64,000 bases of DNA from an uncultured SAR116 cluster alpha proteobacterium (GTDB lineage: Bacteria; Pseudomonadota; Alphaproteobacteria; Puniceispirillales; Marisalimonadaceae), in assembly GCA_902537945.1 (NCBI GenBank), contig CACBDG010000001.1, positions 124,001 through 188,000 on the forward strand, given 5' to 3'. A program made the translations under genes and the position numbers. The notes below the pieces were generated by a model, which made no database searches, was not told the origin of the DNA, and was given only the letters and a program-made list of their open reading frames with translations. Shown here piece after piece: positions 18,632-27,748 of this stretch (positions are counted from its first letter, which is position 1; each line of letters opens with the position of its first letter).

Positions 18632-19522
18632 TTATTTCTTATAGTTAAATGGTTTAACTGCCACTACGTAAATTCCCGATACAATTAGGATAAGAGCAAT
18701 TATATCAAACTTAGAAAATTTCACATCAACCAAAACATAATCGACTAAAATGGCCAAAATTGGAACTGCCATTACAGATATTGAAGTAACATTAACTGAA
18801 AATTTTTGTAAAATTGTGAAATACGCCCAATATGTATAAGCACTAGATAAAAATATGCCATATAATATTATAAGAATATGTCTATAGTCTATTGATCCAA
18901 AATTATTTAAATCAAAATATAATGCAAAAGGTATAATAGGGATTATTCCAATCATTTGCTGCCACCCTGCTACAATTAATCCATCTGATTTAATACCACC
19001 ATATTTTACAATCATAGTTCCTATTGCCCAACTTAAACCTGCAGACAAGGTAATTAAAAAACCAATAAAATTCTCAAAAATATCAATTTCTAAAGATAGA
19101 AAAAATATACCAACTATTCCAAAAATTAATGAAACTATTATTGATATATTAATTTTTTCATATCCAAAAATAGAGGCAAAAATTGTTGCCCAAACTGGCA
19201 TTGTGTACGTTAAAACCGCAGCTCTTCCCCCACCAAGCATGTTTATTCCATACAGCATTAAAACCTGCCATAAAGTAACATTAAAAAAGCTAATTAATAG
19301 AAGAGGTTTGAGATCACTTTTCGGAACGTAGATTGTTTTAACTTTTTTAAATCCAATGAATAACAGTAAAGCAAACGCAGGTATCCCAATCATAACTCTA
19401 AAACTTAACGGAGGAATTGCTTCAATGGCAATTTTAAATAAAGACCATACAGAAGTCCAAACTAAGATTAGTAGAATTAATAGCAAAATTGGAAAATATT
19501 GTTTTGAAAAATTCAATCCCAT
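18632..19522 (-). CDS. EamA-family (DMT) permease
   Basis: This protein of about 296 residues has ten hydrophobic helices and two EamA repeats (for example the segment around GGGRAAVLTYTMPVWATIF in the first repeat). It is a drug/metabolite-type exporter or importer of unknown substrate. I prefer the ATG at 19522, directly after an in-frame TTG, because GAGA lies at the right distance. It is convergent with the GT-C-like gene, and a 10-bp AT-only inverted repeat (18612-18621 with 18641-18650) spans the junction. Confidence 0.88.
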   Translation of the reverse strand: MGLNFSKQYFPILLLILLILVWTSVWSLFKIAIEAIPPLSFRVMIGIPAFALLLFIGFKKVKTIYVPKSDLKPLLLISFFNVTLWQVLMLYGINMLGGGRAAVLTYTMPVWATIFASIFGYEKINISIIVSLIFGIVGIFFLSLEIDIFENFIGFLITLSAGLSWAIGTMIVKYGGIKSDGLIVAGWQQMIGIIPIIPFALYFDLNNFGSIDYRHILIILYGIFLSSAYTYWAYFTILQKFSVNVTSISVMAVPILAILVDYVLVDVKFSKFDIIALILIVSGIYVVAVKPFNYKK

Positions 19523-19653
19523 CAAAATCTCAATCTTTTTTAAATTACTTATTCATTAATTATGTAAAATAGAATTTACAATTAAGTATCTTTGGCTCAT
19601 CTAGACATTTTAATAGATATGCATTATTTTTGAAAAATATAAAGGAGATATTT

Positions 19654-20403
19654 ATGCTTGTAGTTGTTTCGCCCGCAAAAAAACTTAACATGAGTTTAGT
19701 TCAAGGTCTTAAAGTGTCGGAGCCATACTTTAAAAAAAATGTGGATGAGTTGGTAAATGTTGTTCGAGATTTAAGTGCCAAAGATTTAGAAAACTTGATG
19801 GATATTAGTTCAAAATTAGCAGAATTAAATAGAGATAGGTTCAAGGAATTTGGTAATCAACAAAAAAAAGCTGCAGCCTTTGCATTCGCTGGTGACACTT
19901 ATAAAGGTTTAAGCATAGAAAAATTAGAGAAGGAAGATTTAGATTTTGCCCAAAAACACTTGAGAATTATATCAGGTTTATATGGTTTATTAAGACCTTT
20001 AGACGAGATTGAGCCTTATCGATTAGAAATGGGAAGCAAACTTAAAGGAGCTCATGGTTCATCTTTATATGATTATTGGGGTAATAAAATTTCTGAGAAT
20101 TTAAATCAATATGCAAAAAGAATAGGAAGTCAAATTTTAGTAAATTGTGCTTCTAACGAATATTTTAGTGTCATAAATATAAAAAACTTAATATTAAAAG
20201 TGATTACACCCATTTTTATGGAACGTAAAAATGGTAAAGATAAAATAATAAGTTTTTATGCTAAAAATGCTCGAGGAGCTATGGCTCGTTTTATTATCCA
20301 AAATCGTTTGCAAAGTGAAGAAGATCTGAAGAAATTTAATTTAGACGGTTATAATTATAGCTCTGAGAAATCCAGTGAAGGTAAACTTGTCTTTCTTAGA
20401 TAA
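19654..20403 (+). CDS. yaaA: YaaA peroxide-stress protein (UPF0246)
   Basis: This protein of about 249 residues starts MLVVVSPAKKLNM, the hallmark of YaaA/UPF0246. It includes FAFAGDTYKGL, ISGLYGLLRPLDEIEPYRLEM and a C-terminal NARGAMARFII block. In E. coli YaaA limits free iron and DNA damage during peroxide stress. AAGGAGAT stands 7 bases before the ATG at 19654, so the longer in-frame TTG start is unlikely. Confidence 0.93.
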   Translation: MLVVVSPAKKLNMSLVQGLKVSEPYFKKNVDELVNVVRDLSAKDLENLMDISSKLAELNRDRFKEFGNQQKKAAAFAFAGDTYKGLSIEKLEKEDLDFAQKHLRIISGLYGLLRPLDEIEPYRLEMGSKLKGAHGSSLYDYWGNKISENLNQYAKRIGSQILVNCASNEYFSVINIKNLILKVITPIFMERKNGKDKIISFYAKNARGAMARFIIQNRLQSEEDLKKFNLDGYNYSSEKSSEGKLVFLR

Positions 20404-20496
20404 TAATTATATTATTTCATGTCTTAGCAAAATTTTTTAATTTTTTTATATTAAACTCATTTTACTTTTTTACAAAAAGATTGAGGTTTGTTTTTA

Positions 20497-21771
20497 ATGT
20501 TAAATGATAAAATTCCTTTACATGAAGAAAAATGGTTTGAAAAATTAGCTATAAAAATATTTTCAGATATTGGAAATTTGACTAGAGATAAGATTGGAAT
20601 TTCAAGAGAATCCTATGGTAGAGGGGAAACTCTAGGTATAAACTATATAATAGATTTAGCAGAAGAATTTGGTTTTTATGTTGAAAAAGACGATGCTGCA
20701 AATATAGTTCTTTCTTTGGATAAATCTATTCAAACTAATTATATTCTGGTTGGATCACATATGGATTCAGTTCCTCAAGGCGGAAACTTTGATGGTCTTG
20801 CTGGAGTGGTTGCAGGTTTTTTACTTTTAGCAAATTTAAAAGAAAAAAAAATCAAAACATCTTTACCTGTAAAGGTGTTAATATTAAGAGGTGAAGAAAG
20901 TGCTTGGTATGGTAAAAATTGTATCGGATCGAAGGCTTTATTTGGTTTGTTATCTTCAGAAGATTTGAACTCTACCCATAGAACTACAGGTAACAAGTTG
21001 TCTGAAGCTATGGATTCCTCGGGTGTAAAACTAGATCTCATAAAAAGATCTAAGTCTCTAATCAACAGTAAAAAGATAGAAGTATTTATAGAGATACATA
21101 TTGAACAAGGTCCTGTTCTTGTAGATAAAGATTGGCCAATTGCAATAGTTACTGGGATAAGAGGAAATTATCGACATCACAAAATACGATGTAAAGGTGA
21201 TGCGGGTCACTCGGGTACTATCCCTAGATATCTAAGAAAAGACGCTGTTTTTGCAGGAGCTGATTTGATAACTCGTATGGATGATCATTGGAATACAATA
21301 GAACAACATGGTGGAGACCTTGTCCTAACTTCAGGTATCTTTCACACAGATATTGAGAATCAAGCGATGTCTAGGATTCCTGGAGAAATTTTATTTAGTT
21401 TTGAATCAAGAAGCCAAGATATTTCAACTCTTGATGCATTGGAGGCTCTTTTAAGGTCTGAATGTAAAACAATAGAAAGAGAAAGGGGAGTTCAATTTAA
21501 ATTTGACAATGTGATCAAATCATATCCAGCTGAGTGTAATCAAGAAGTTGTAGAAAAACTTTTAGATGCAAGCGAATCACTCGGGTTTTCAAGGGTGTCA
21601 GTAGCAAGTGGTGCCACACATGATGCGGCGATATTTTCTAATCAAGGTGTTAAAACAGGAATGATTTTCATTAGAAATGATAAAGGTTCCCATAATCCAG
21701 ATGAGAGAATGGAGATCAAAGATTTTATGAAAAGTGTTTCAACTTTAAATAAATTTATTAATGATTATTAA
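20497..21771 (+). CDS. M20-family Zn hydrolase (allantoate / N-carbamoyl-amino-acid amidohydrolase type)
   Basis: This hydrolase of about 424 residues belongs to the M20 subgroup holding allantoate amidohydrolase, N-carbamoyl-L-amino-acid hydrolase and ureidoglycolate hydrolase. Metal-ligand blocks VGSHMDSVPQGGNFDGLAG, RGEESAWYG, EIHIEQGPVL and the late SGATHDAAIFSNQ are clear. The substrate cannot be set from sequence alone. The ATG at 20497 is favoured because TTGAGG sits ten bases upstream; a TTG at 20488 is too close to it. No pathway partner adjoins it. Confidence 0.85.
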   Translation: MLNDKIPLHEEKWFEKLAIKIFSDIGNLTRDKIGISRESYGRGETLGINYIIDLAEEFGFYVEKDDAANIVLSLDKSIQTNYILVGSHMDSVPQGGNFDGLAGVVAGFLLLANLKEKKIKTSLPVKVLILRGEESAWYGKNCIGSKALFGLLSSEDLNSTHRTTGNKLSEAMDSSGVKLDLIKRSKSLINSKKIEVFIEIHIEQGPVLVDKDWPIAIVTGIRGNYRHHKIRCKGDAGHSGTIPRYLRKDAVFAGADLITRMDDHWNTIEQHGGDLVLTSGIFHTDIENQAMSRIPGEILFSFESRSQDISTLDALEALLRSECKTIERERGVQFKFDNVIKSYPAECNQEVVEKLLDASESLGFSRVSVASGATHDAAIFSNQGVKTGMIFIRNDKGSHNPDERMEIKDFMKSVSTLNKFINDY

Positions 21772-21921
21772 TAATGTAATTTAAATATGTTTAACTCTTT
21801 TTCTGTGTTTTAATTAATCTCTAATTGGAATACTTGATATTGAATTATTGTTGAGCCAGAGTGAATGCAAAAGTGAGTTTAAAAATTTTGATCCAAAGAT
21901 GAAGATAAGGAATAATACAAA

Positions 21922-22617
21922 ATGTTTTCAACTAGTTTCCCTGAAAAAAGTGTTATATCAAGATTAACAGCTAAAATGTTAATAGAAGTTGAGGCGGTAA
22001 GATTTAGCGCAAAAGAGCCTTTTAAGTTCACTTCTGGTTGGGCAAGTCCAGTTTACATTGATTGTAGAAAACTAATTTCTTACCCAAGAGTTAGACACAC
22101 ATTAATGGATTTTGCAGCTTCTGAAATTACTAGAAACATAGGTTTTGAAAGCATTGACTCCATTGCAGGTGGTGAGACAGCTGGCATTCCTTTTGCTGCT
22201 TGGATAGCTGATAGAATGATGTTGCCTATGCAGTACGTTCGAAAAAAAGCAAAAGGTTTTGGAAGAAATGCACAAATTGAGGGTGATTTTGAAAATAATT
22301 CTCACATATTACTCGTTGAAGATTTAACAACTGATGGGAATAGTAAAATAAAATTTTGCGAAGCACTTCGTGAAGCAGGAGCAAAAGTTGATCATACTTT
22401 TGTAGTATTTTATTATGATATTTTTCCACAAACAAGAAAAGTATTAGATAACATTGGGCTTCAAATGCACTCTCTAGCAACTTGGTGGGATGTATTAAAA
22501 GTAGCAAAAGAATTTAATTATTTTGAAAATGATGAGATTGGAGAAGTCGAGAGTTTTCTTCATGATCCAATGACATGGTCTGCAGATCATGGTGGAGCCT
22601 CATCTTTATCTGGGTAA
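21922..22617 (+). CDS. pyrE: orotate phosphoribosyltransferase
   Basis: This 231-residue enzyme converts orotate and PRPP to OMP in pyrimidine synthesis. The PRPP loop reads [13 protein letters not shown], and [21 protein letters not shown] plus the [11 protein letters not shown] block are characteristic. The PRPP loop differs from the usual VTTGGS pattern as in the longer alphaproteobacterial PyrE group. A Sel1-repeat gene follows 6 bases after the stop. The 150-base gap upstream shows no clear promoter. Confidence 0.92.
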   Translation: MFSTSFPEKSVISRLTAKMLIEVEAVRFSAKEPFKFTSGWASPVYIDCRKLISYPRVRHTLMDFAASEITRNIGFESIDSIAGGETAGIPFAAWIADRMMLPMQYVRKKAKGFGRNAQIEGDFENNSHILLVEDLTTDGNSKIKFCEALREAGAKVDHTFVVFYYDIFPQTRKVLDNIGLQMHSLATWWDVLKVAKEFNYFENDEIGEVESFLHDPMTWSADHGGASSLSG

Positions 22618-22623
22618 ATTGAA

Positions 22624-23229
22624 ATGATTAAACAAATTTTTTTCATTTTAATACTCTCATGTTCCATAACGTTTGCAAACAACGATAGACTTAAAGGATA
22701 CCAAGCTTTAGAACAAAAAGATTATAAAACTGCTCTTTATTATTTAAGTTATGATGCAAATTTGGGTGACGACAAAGCACAATACAATTTAGGTGTAATG
22801 TATAATAAAGGTTTAGGAGTTCCTATAGATAAAAATGAAGCTTTTAGTTGGTTTTTTCTTTCTGCAAATCAAGGAAATGTTCTAGCGAATTATGCATTAG
22901 GGCACGCTTATTTAAAAGGCTTAGGAATAAATAAAAATTATAAGTTAGCTTTAAAATCTTTTAAATTTTCTGCATTGAGAAATCATCCTACTTCAAGGTT
23001 AATTTTAGGGAACATGTATTTTCAAGGACAAGGTGTTAAAGTAAGTTATCCTAAAGCCTACTTATGGTGGCGCTTAGCAGAAGATCTGAATATAGAGGGT
23101 GCACGTCAAAATATTAATATGATAAAAGAAAAAATGAGCAAATATGAGTATGATGAAGGTTACTCATTATACTCAAATTGTATGAAAAACACTTTATATA
23201 ATTGTACCAAAAACATAGATGATTTTTGA
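22624..23229 (+). CDS. secreted Sel1-like repeat protein
   Basis: This 201-residue protein has a signal peptide (about 1-18, ending near TFANN) and three to four Sel1/TPR-like repeats (A-x2-YNLGVMYNKGLGV-type at about 57-70, then NYALGHAYLKGLGI and LGNMYFQGQGV). Such proteins act as periplasmic scaffolds. It sits between pyrE and an unknown gene whose start lies close to its end, so the three may be one transcript. Function unknown. Confidence 0.8.
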   Translation: MIKQIFFILILSCSITFANNDRLKGYQALEQKDYKTALYYLSYDANLGDDKAQYNLGVMYNKGLGVPIDKNEAFSWFFLSANQGNVLANYALGHAYLKGLGINKNYKLALKSFKFSALRNHPTSRLILGNMYFQGQGVKVSYPKAYLWWRLAEDLNIEGARQNINMIKEKMSKYEYDEGYSLYSNCMKNTLYNCTKNIDDF

Positions 23230-23240
23230 TAAGGACTATC

Positions 23241-23858
23241 TTGAAAAAAAAAGAACAAATTGAGTCTGAATTACGAACAATAATCAAAAATTCAAAAAAA
23301 GGGATCTTTGTAAATTTGACTTTAACCAATTTAATTGAAATTTCACGAAGAATGTATGTTATTTATGACAATTTTAAATCAGGAGAAAAATTTAAAATCA
23401 ATAATAATGACGAAAATGTTTTAATTTTAAATAATGTTTTGAAAGACTTCAAAAAATTAAATAAGAATATTGACAATATCCCAAATTATTTAAGGGAGTT
23501 AATTGACAGAAGATGGGAACAAATACCAAATACGAAAGAAAGCTTAGATGGTTCAACAAAGTTATTGCAAAAGAAACTTCAAGATTTAGAAGGAGAATTT
23601 AAGAATTTAATTAGTAGTTTTTCTAAAGACTTAAAAAATGGAACTATTAGAAATATTGATCCTGCTCCAATAGCAATCATACATAGCGCGATGATAATTT
23701 GGGAAGAAGAATTAAAAAATAAATACAATAAGAAAAATAAAAAAATTATAAATAAAAACTTACTAAAATATTTAGAACAAGTTTTTGATGCATTCTCATG
23801 TGATGCGGATATTAAATCTAATTATTATAATTGGCATAATCTTAAAAACATGTCTTAA
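23241..23858 (+). CDS. hypothetical protein, Lys-rich
   Basis: This protein of about 205 residues is highly charged (Lys, Asn, Glu) with predicted helices and no signal or membrane segment. I do not recognise a family. I prefer the TTG at 23241 because AAGGA stands about 5 bases before it; an in-frame TTG at 23226 overlaps the previous gene's stop. It is 25 bases upstream of the interrupted dioxygenase-like gene. Confidence 0.5.
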   Translation: MKKKEQIESELRTIIKNSKKGIFVNLTLTNLIEISRRMYVIYDNFKSGEKFKINNNDENVLILNNVLKDFKKLNKNIDNIPNYLRELIDRRWEQIPNTKESLDGSTKLLQKKLQDLEGEFKNLISSFSKDLKNGTIRNIDPAPIAIIHSAMIIWEEELKNKYNKKNKKIINKNLLKYLEQVFDAFSCDADIKSNYYNWHNLKNMS

Positions 23859-23883
23859 TAATTATATTTTTGGAGAATTAAAA

Positions 23884-24738
23884 ATGGCGACATATCTAAA
23901 CAAGGATCAAACTAAAAAATTTCATGAAAATGGATATGTGATTGTAAAAAATTTTTTTAATGAAGATGAAACATATCTTTTACAAAAGGCTTCTAAACAG
24001 GATCCTGCTATAAGAGATCATTTATATGAAAGAAAAGATTCCGAAGGATTAGTGACCAAAATGATGGCGTGGAACCATCCAGATGATAGCATTTATGGTG
24101 TTACTGCTAGATCAGAAAAAATTGTTGATACGATGTAAGACCTGCTTGGTGGAGAGGTTTATCATTATCATTCTAAAATCAAAGCCAAAGAACCATATGA
24201 AGGAGGAGCTTGGGAATGGCACCAAGATTATGGATATTGGTATAAAAATGGTTGCTTGTTCCCATTTATGGCCACTGTAATGATAGCTTTAGATAAATGC
24301 ACAAAAGAAAATGGATGTTTACAAGTTTTAGCTGGTTCGAATAAATTAGGAAGAGTAGATCATGCTTTGTTAGAAAGCGGTCAAGTAGGAGTTGACTTAA
24401 AAAGAGTTGAAGAGGCAAAAAAACACCTAAAGCTAGTTTATTGTGAAATGGATCCTGGAGATGCACTTTTTTTTCACTGTAATACTCTTCATAGATCTGA
24501 TAAAAATAACTCTCCTAACAGACGTTGGACACTTTTATGCTGTTACAATGCTGCAAGAAATGATACTTTTATAGATCACCATCATCCTAAGTATACCCCA
24601 TTGAAGAAATTATCTAATAATGAAATAATCAAAGCTGGAAATAAATTTTTAGTTGTTAAGGATGTAGATACCTTCCTTAAAAGGCTAACAGCTCCCCCAG
24701 AACTCTCTAAAAAGGTCGGAAAACTCTATAATACCTAG
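23884..24738 (+). pseudogene. phytanoyl-CoA dioxygenase (PhyH)-like, split by in-frame TAA
   Basis: Coding similarity runs in a single frame from the ATG at 23884 to the stop at 24738 (284 positions) but is interrupted by TAA at 24136-24138 (codon 85). After it the same frame continues at once with [13 protein letters not shown], then the Fe-binding H113-x-D115 in WHQDYG, and later [14 protein letters not shown] with the distal His. Thus the non-haem Fe(II)/2-oxoglutarate fold is intact but for one codon, which a single base change would restore. It could be a recent pseudogene, a strain variant or a sequence error. Recoding is unlikely, since neighbours use TAA as a normal stop. GGAG stands before the start. 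Confidence 0.8.
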
Positions 24739-25544
24739 TGTGAAGCCTTAACTTTGCTCTGAAGATAAAGTGACAAATTTTTATCATCAATTTTTGGTAA
24801 AGTTTCATTTTTAAAATACTTTAACACTTTAAATTTTATGGGTTTATCTAAACTTTTTCTAATTTCATACAAATATAAACTTTGTTTGAAAGTTTGATGT
24901 ATGCGTGAAGCAAACTGAAAAGCTTTAGAATTTTGACCACCAAATTTGGTAATAAGTACATCACATTTAGAGTCATTTATTAATCTACCTAGCATAGGTT
25001 TCCAGTCATCTTCTTCAACAGGCAATCCTCTTTTTCTTGCCCATGCAACTCCCCCCGCTGGGAAAATTGCAATTACACCTCCCTTTTTTAAAATTTGAAT
25101 AGCTTTTTTTCTTGTAATAACATTATCTCTCATAGCATTTTTTTTATTACTAAAATCAATTGGAAGTATATTGTCTGCTAATGTTGGTTCTTTTTGAAGA
25201 ACTCCATGGGCAATCACTCTAAAATTATCATCAAAAGTTGAAGCATACCACGATAAAAACACCCCATCTGTAACACCAAACGGATGATTGGCGGCAATAA
25301 TCAATCCCTTATTTTTTTTTCTTTTAGGAATTGGAAACAATTCAGGTGTTTTAATACCCATAGAGTTTAATGCATGTTTCCATAATTCGGTACCAGTTTT
25401 GTTTTTTGAGTTAGAAATAAATTTTTTGTAGCGTTTTTCTAAAGCAATTCTTGCTGATAATAATTCTACAGTATGAATAAAAAATTTATGATGAATTGGC
25501 AACCATGACTCAGCATATGTAATTTTAACATTAGTTTTAAACAT
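24735..25544 (-). CDS. PlsC-like acyltransferase
   Basis: This 269-residue protein shows the acyltransferase catalytic motif NHPFGVTDG (H-x4-D type, about residue 90) and the later [13 protein letters not shown] segment of the glycerol-phosphate acyltransferase superfamily. It probably acylates a lysophospholipid or related lipid. The exact acceptor is unknown, since the sequence is not a standard PlsC length or pattern. It is convergent with, and overlaps by 4 bases, the interrupted dioxygenase gene. Confidence 0.8.
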   Translation of the reverse strand: MFKTNVKITYAESWLPIHHKFFIHTVELLSARIALEKRYKKFISNSKNKTGTELWKHALNSMGIKTPELFPIPKRKKNKGLIIAANHPFGVTDGVFLSWYASTFDDNFRVIAHGVLQKEPTLADNILPIDFSNKKNAMRDNVITRKKAIQILKKGGVIAIFPAGGVAWARKRGLPVEEDDWKPMLGRLINDSKCDVLITKFGGQNSKAFQFASRIHQTFKQSLYLYEIRKSLDKPIKFKVLKYFKNETLPKIDDKNLSLYLQSKVKASH

Positions 25545-25628
25545 TTTAGTAAATCAAGTAATTTTTTTTGATATTAATATACAAATTTTAATATTTTCAA
25601 CTGTTTTTTATTTTGTCTTAAGAAGCCT

Positions 25629-27029
25629 CTAAAAGCTTGGTAAAACTGGCTCGATTTTGGGGTAATAATTTTCAAGTTCATATGCAACATTTAATAATAA
25701 ATCCTCGCGAAACTTTCTGGAAATAAATTGAACTCCTAGTGGGATTTTTTGTTTTGTTTTACTAGTTGCAAAAGATAATCCAGGTAGCCCCATATATGGA
25801 GGTGCAATTTGAGGAAGCATAGAATCAAAAACTAAATCAAATGATTCTTCTGATTCTAAATCTTTTAAATCTGGAAATGGTAAGTCTCCTGTTATAGGGC
25901 ATAATATTAATGGATATTTATCAAAAAATTTATTCCATTCTCTACTTATTCTTGCCCTGTTTTGTAATGAGTCCATAAATTTTTCTAAACCAGTATCGGG
26001 ACATCTTCTAGACATTTGACTATAAATAAAATTTGAATCTGGATCATTTTCTTTGGTAATAGCTTCCCCACCAGTTCTCCTGAATTCACCTAGCCATAAA
26101 GTTGCTTGAAAATTTGCTGCTTCTTTGAAGTTTGGTGCTTTGGGTTCTTCTACAACCCATCCCAAGTCCTCAAGTCTTTTTGCAACTAGGTTTAATTCTT
26201 TTAATATTATAGGATCAATTTTAAGACCCTCAATTTTTGTTAATAATGCTATTTTTTTTTCAGGTTTAGGCAATGAAAACGGTAATGGTGTCCACCAGGG
26301 GTCGTCATAATTTTCCTTACTCATTGCTTTTAGGGCTAATTCTAGATCTTTTATGGAACGTGCTAATGGGCCTGATACCGCCATGATTTGCCCGCCAATA
26401 TGTCTATCTGGAGTAGTGTAGTTTATCATTGGAACTCTGCCAATACTTGGTCGTAATCCGTGAATTCCACAGGCATATGCAGGGTAACGAATTGATCCAG
26501 CTATATCAGTGCCGTGACCAATTGCTCCCATTCCTGCAGCAGTTGCGGCAGCAGCACCACCAGATGATCCGCCTGGTGTAATGTTTTTATTATGTGGATT
26601 CAAAGTATGACCATGCAAACTATTTCTTGTAAACCAGTGAATGCTAAAAGCTGGTGTGTTAGTTTTTCCTAACATTAATGCATCAGAGTTTCGGAGATTT
26701 TTTACAACAGGACTATCTTCTTTTGCAACTAGATCTTTTTGTATTCGTAGACCATTTGTACTAGGATAGCCTATTTGGTCAGTATTTACTTTTATTGTAG
26801 TAGGAACTCCTGCAAGCAACCCAATATTGTCACCTTCCATAATTTTTTTATCTAAAATTTTTGCTTGCTTTTTTGCGTCCTCGAAGGTTTCTACTACTAT
26901 TGCGTTGATTTTAGGATTTATTTTTTCAATGTGTTCGATAAGGTTGTTGCATATTTCTGCAGCTGATACTTCTCTTTTATTTAATAAATCAGAAATTTCA
27001 TAACCATTAATTTTCCATAAATCTTTCAA
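25629..27029 (-). CDS. amidase (amidase-signature family)
   Basis: This amidase-signature hydrolase of about 466 residues has the Gly/Ser-rich core GGSSGGAAAATAAGMG, the Lys-bearing AGVPTTIKVN segment and DIAGSIRYPA, which supply the Ser-cisSer-Lys triad. It is not accompanied by gatB or gatC, so it is a stand-alone amidase of unknown substrate rather than GatA. GGGAG 8 bases upstream supports the TTG start at 27029; a longer in-frame TTG exists at 27044. It is divergent from the FDH-associated gene block. Confidence 0.85.
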   Translation of the reverse strand: MKDLWKINGYEISDLLNKREVSAAEICNNLIEHIEKINPKINAIVVETFEDAKKQAKILDKKIMEGDNIGLLAGVPTTIKVNTDQIGYPSTNGLRIQKDLVAKEDSPVVKNLRNSDALMLGKTNTPAFSIHWFTRNSLHGHTLNPHNKNITPGGSSGGAAAATAAGMGAIGHGTDIAGSIRYPAYACGIHGLRPSIGRVPMINYTTPDRHIGGQIMAVSGPLARSIKDLELALKAMSKENYDDPWWTPLPFSLPKPEKKIALLTKIEGLKIDPIILKELNLVAKRLEDLGWVVEEPKAPNFKEAANFQATLWLGEFRRTGGEAITKENDPDSNFIYSQMSRRCPDTGLEKFMDSLQNRARISREWNKFFDKYPLILCPITGDLPFPDLKDLESEESFDLVFDSMLPQIAPPYMGLPGLSFATSKTKQKIPLGVQFISRKFREDLLLNVAYELENYYPKIEPVLPSF

Positions 27030-27169
27030 TTTACTATCTCCCAAATAATTTAAATTTTATTTCATTATAAAAAAATAAGAAACAGTTTTTAAAAAAAGAA
27101 AAAAATTGTGTAGGCTAATTAAATTATTAAATGTATTTTGTTCTTTATATTAAGGAGATAAAGTTTAAA

Positions 27170-27472
27170 ATGGAATTACGAAAATGGCATGAGAGACCTG
27201 AGAGCTCAACTGAAAAGATTAAGGATCAAAAAGTTCTTGATGGAAAAAACTTTTTAAAATTAGCAGATCATTTTATTTCTTTTGCAAACACTAAAAATAA
27301 AACTATAAAATCAACTGATCTTAACTTCATAATGCTATACGCTGCTGCTCGATATTCGGCTCATGTTGGTAAGAACGTTTTAGAAATAGATAATCATGAA
27401 GATTATGTAAAGTATATGTCAGAACAATTTATAGATATGATACGTGAACATTTAGCTGACCCAAACTTATAA
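27170..27472 (+). CDS. DUF5076-family protein
   Basis: This protein of about 100 residues opens MELRKWHERPES. It contains the conserved segment LNFIMLYAAARYSAHVGKNV and ends in a helical FIDMIREHLADPNL block, matching DUF5076 as I know it from alphaproteobacteria. The ATG at 27170 follows AAGGAG at a slightly long spacing; upstream in-frame codons have no better site. It is the first gene of a same-strand block leading into the FDH helper genes, so it may be co-transcribed with mrp. Function unknown. Confidence 0.7.
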   Translation: MELRKWHERPESSTEKIKDQKVLDGKNFLKLADHFISFANTKNKTIKSTDLNFIMLYAAARYSAHVGKNVLEIDNHEDYVKYMSEQFIDMIREHLADPNL

Positions 27473-27511
27473 ATAGTTTTGCTTTAACAAAAATTTTTAA
27501 GGAGAAAGTTT

Positions 27512-27748
27512 ATGAGTGATAAAAAAGATATGTCAGATATGACAGCCTCAGAAATTAGTTATAGGAAATTTTTAAAAAATCTAGGTGTTACAACACATAA
27601 AGAGATTGAAAAATTGATTAATAAAAAAATAGCTGATGGTGAATTGAGTCCTAATGCTAATCTTGATATTACGGCTAATATAAAAATTGATGAGTTAGGT
27701 CTTAATCATTCAGTTTCTTCAACACTATCATTGCCAGGAAAAAAATGA
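27512..27748 (+). CDS. DUF6494-family small protein
   Basis: This 78-residue acidic/basic protein has a SYRKFLKNLGVTTHKEIEKL core and an IDELGLNHSVSSTLSL tail. These agree with the DUF6494 pattern (a helical N-half and a beta C-half). It overlaps mrp by 4 bases and has an AAGGAG ribosome site, so coupling to mrp is near certain. Role unknown; the repeated pairing with an Mrp ATPase in alphaproteobacteria is from memory, not checked here. Confidence 0.7.
   Translation: MSDKKDMSDMTASEISYRKFLKNLGVTTHKEIEKLINKKIADGELSPNANLDITANIKIDELGLNHSVSSTLSLPGKK

Noticed and set aside
18612-18650. Long AT-only inverted repeat as a bidirectional terminator
   Set aside because: The 10-bp arms contain almost no G or C, the loop is 19 bases and it overlaps a coding end, so stability would be low.
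14470-19600. Integrated element at tRNA-Ser with att repeats
   Set aside because: I saw no integrase, transposase or second copy of the tRNA 3' end in the following kilobases; only the gene content hints at transfer.
24136-24138. Programmed stop-codon readthrough or altered genetic code
   Set aside because: Many neighbouring genes end with TAA and no recoding structure is visible; a simple nonsense change or error is more likely.
25629-27029. Amidase as GatA of the tRNA amidotransferase
   Set aside because: No gatB or gatC nearby, and the C-terminal half does not look like GatA; kept as a general amidase.
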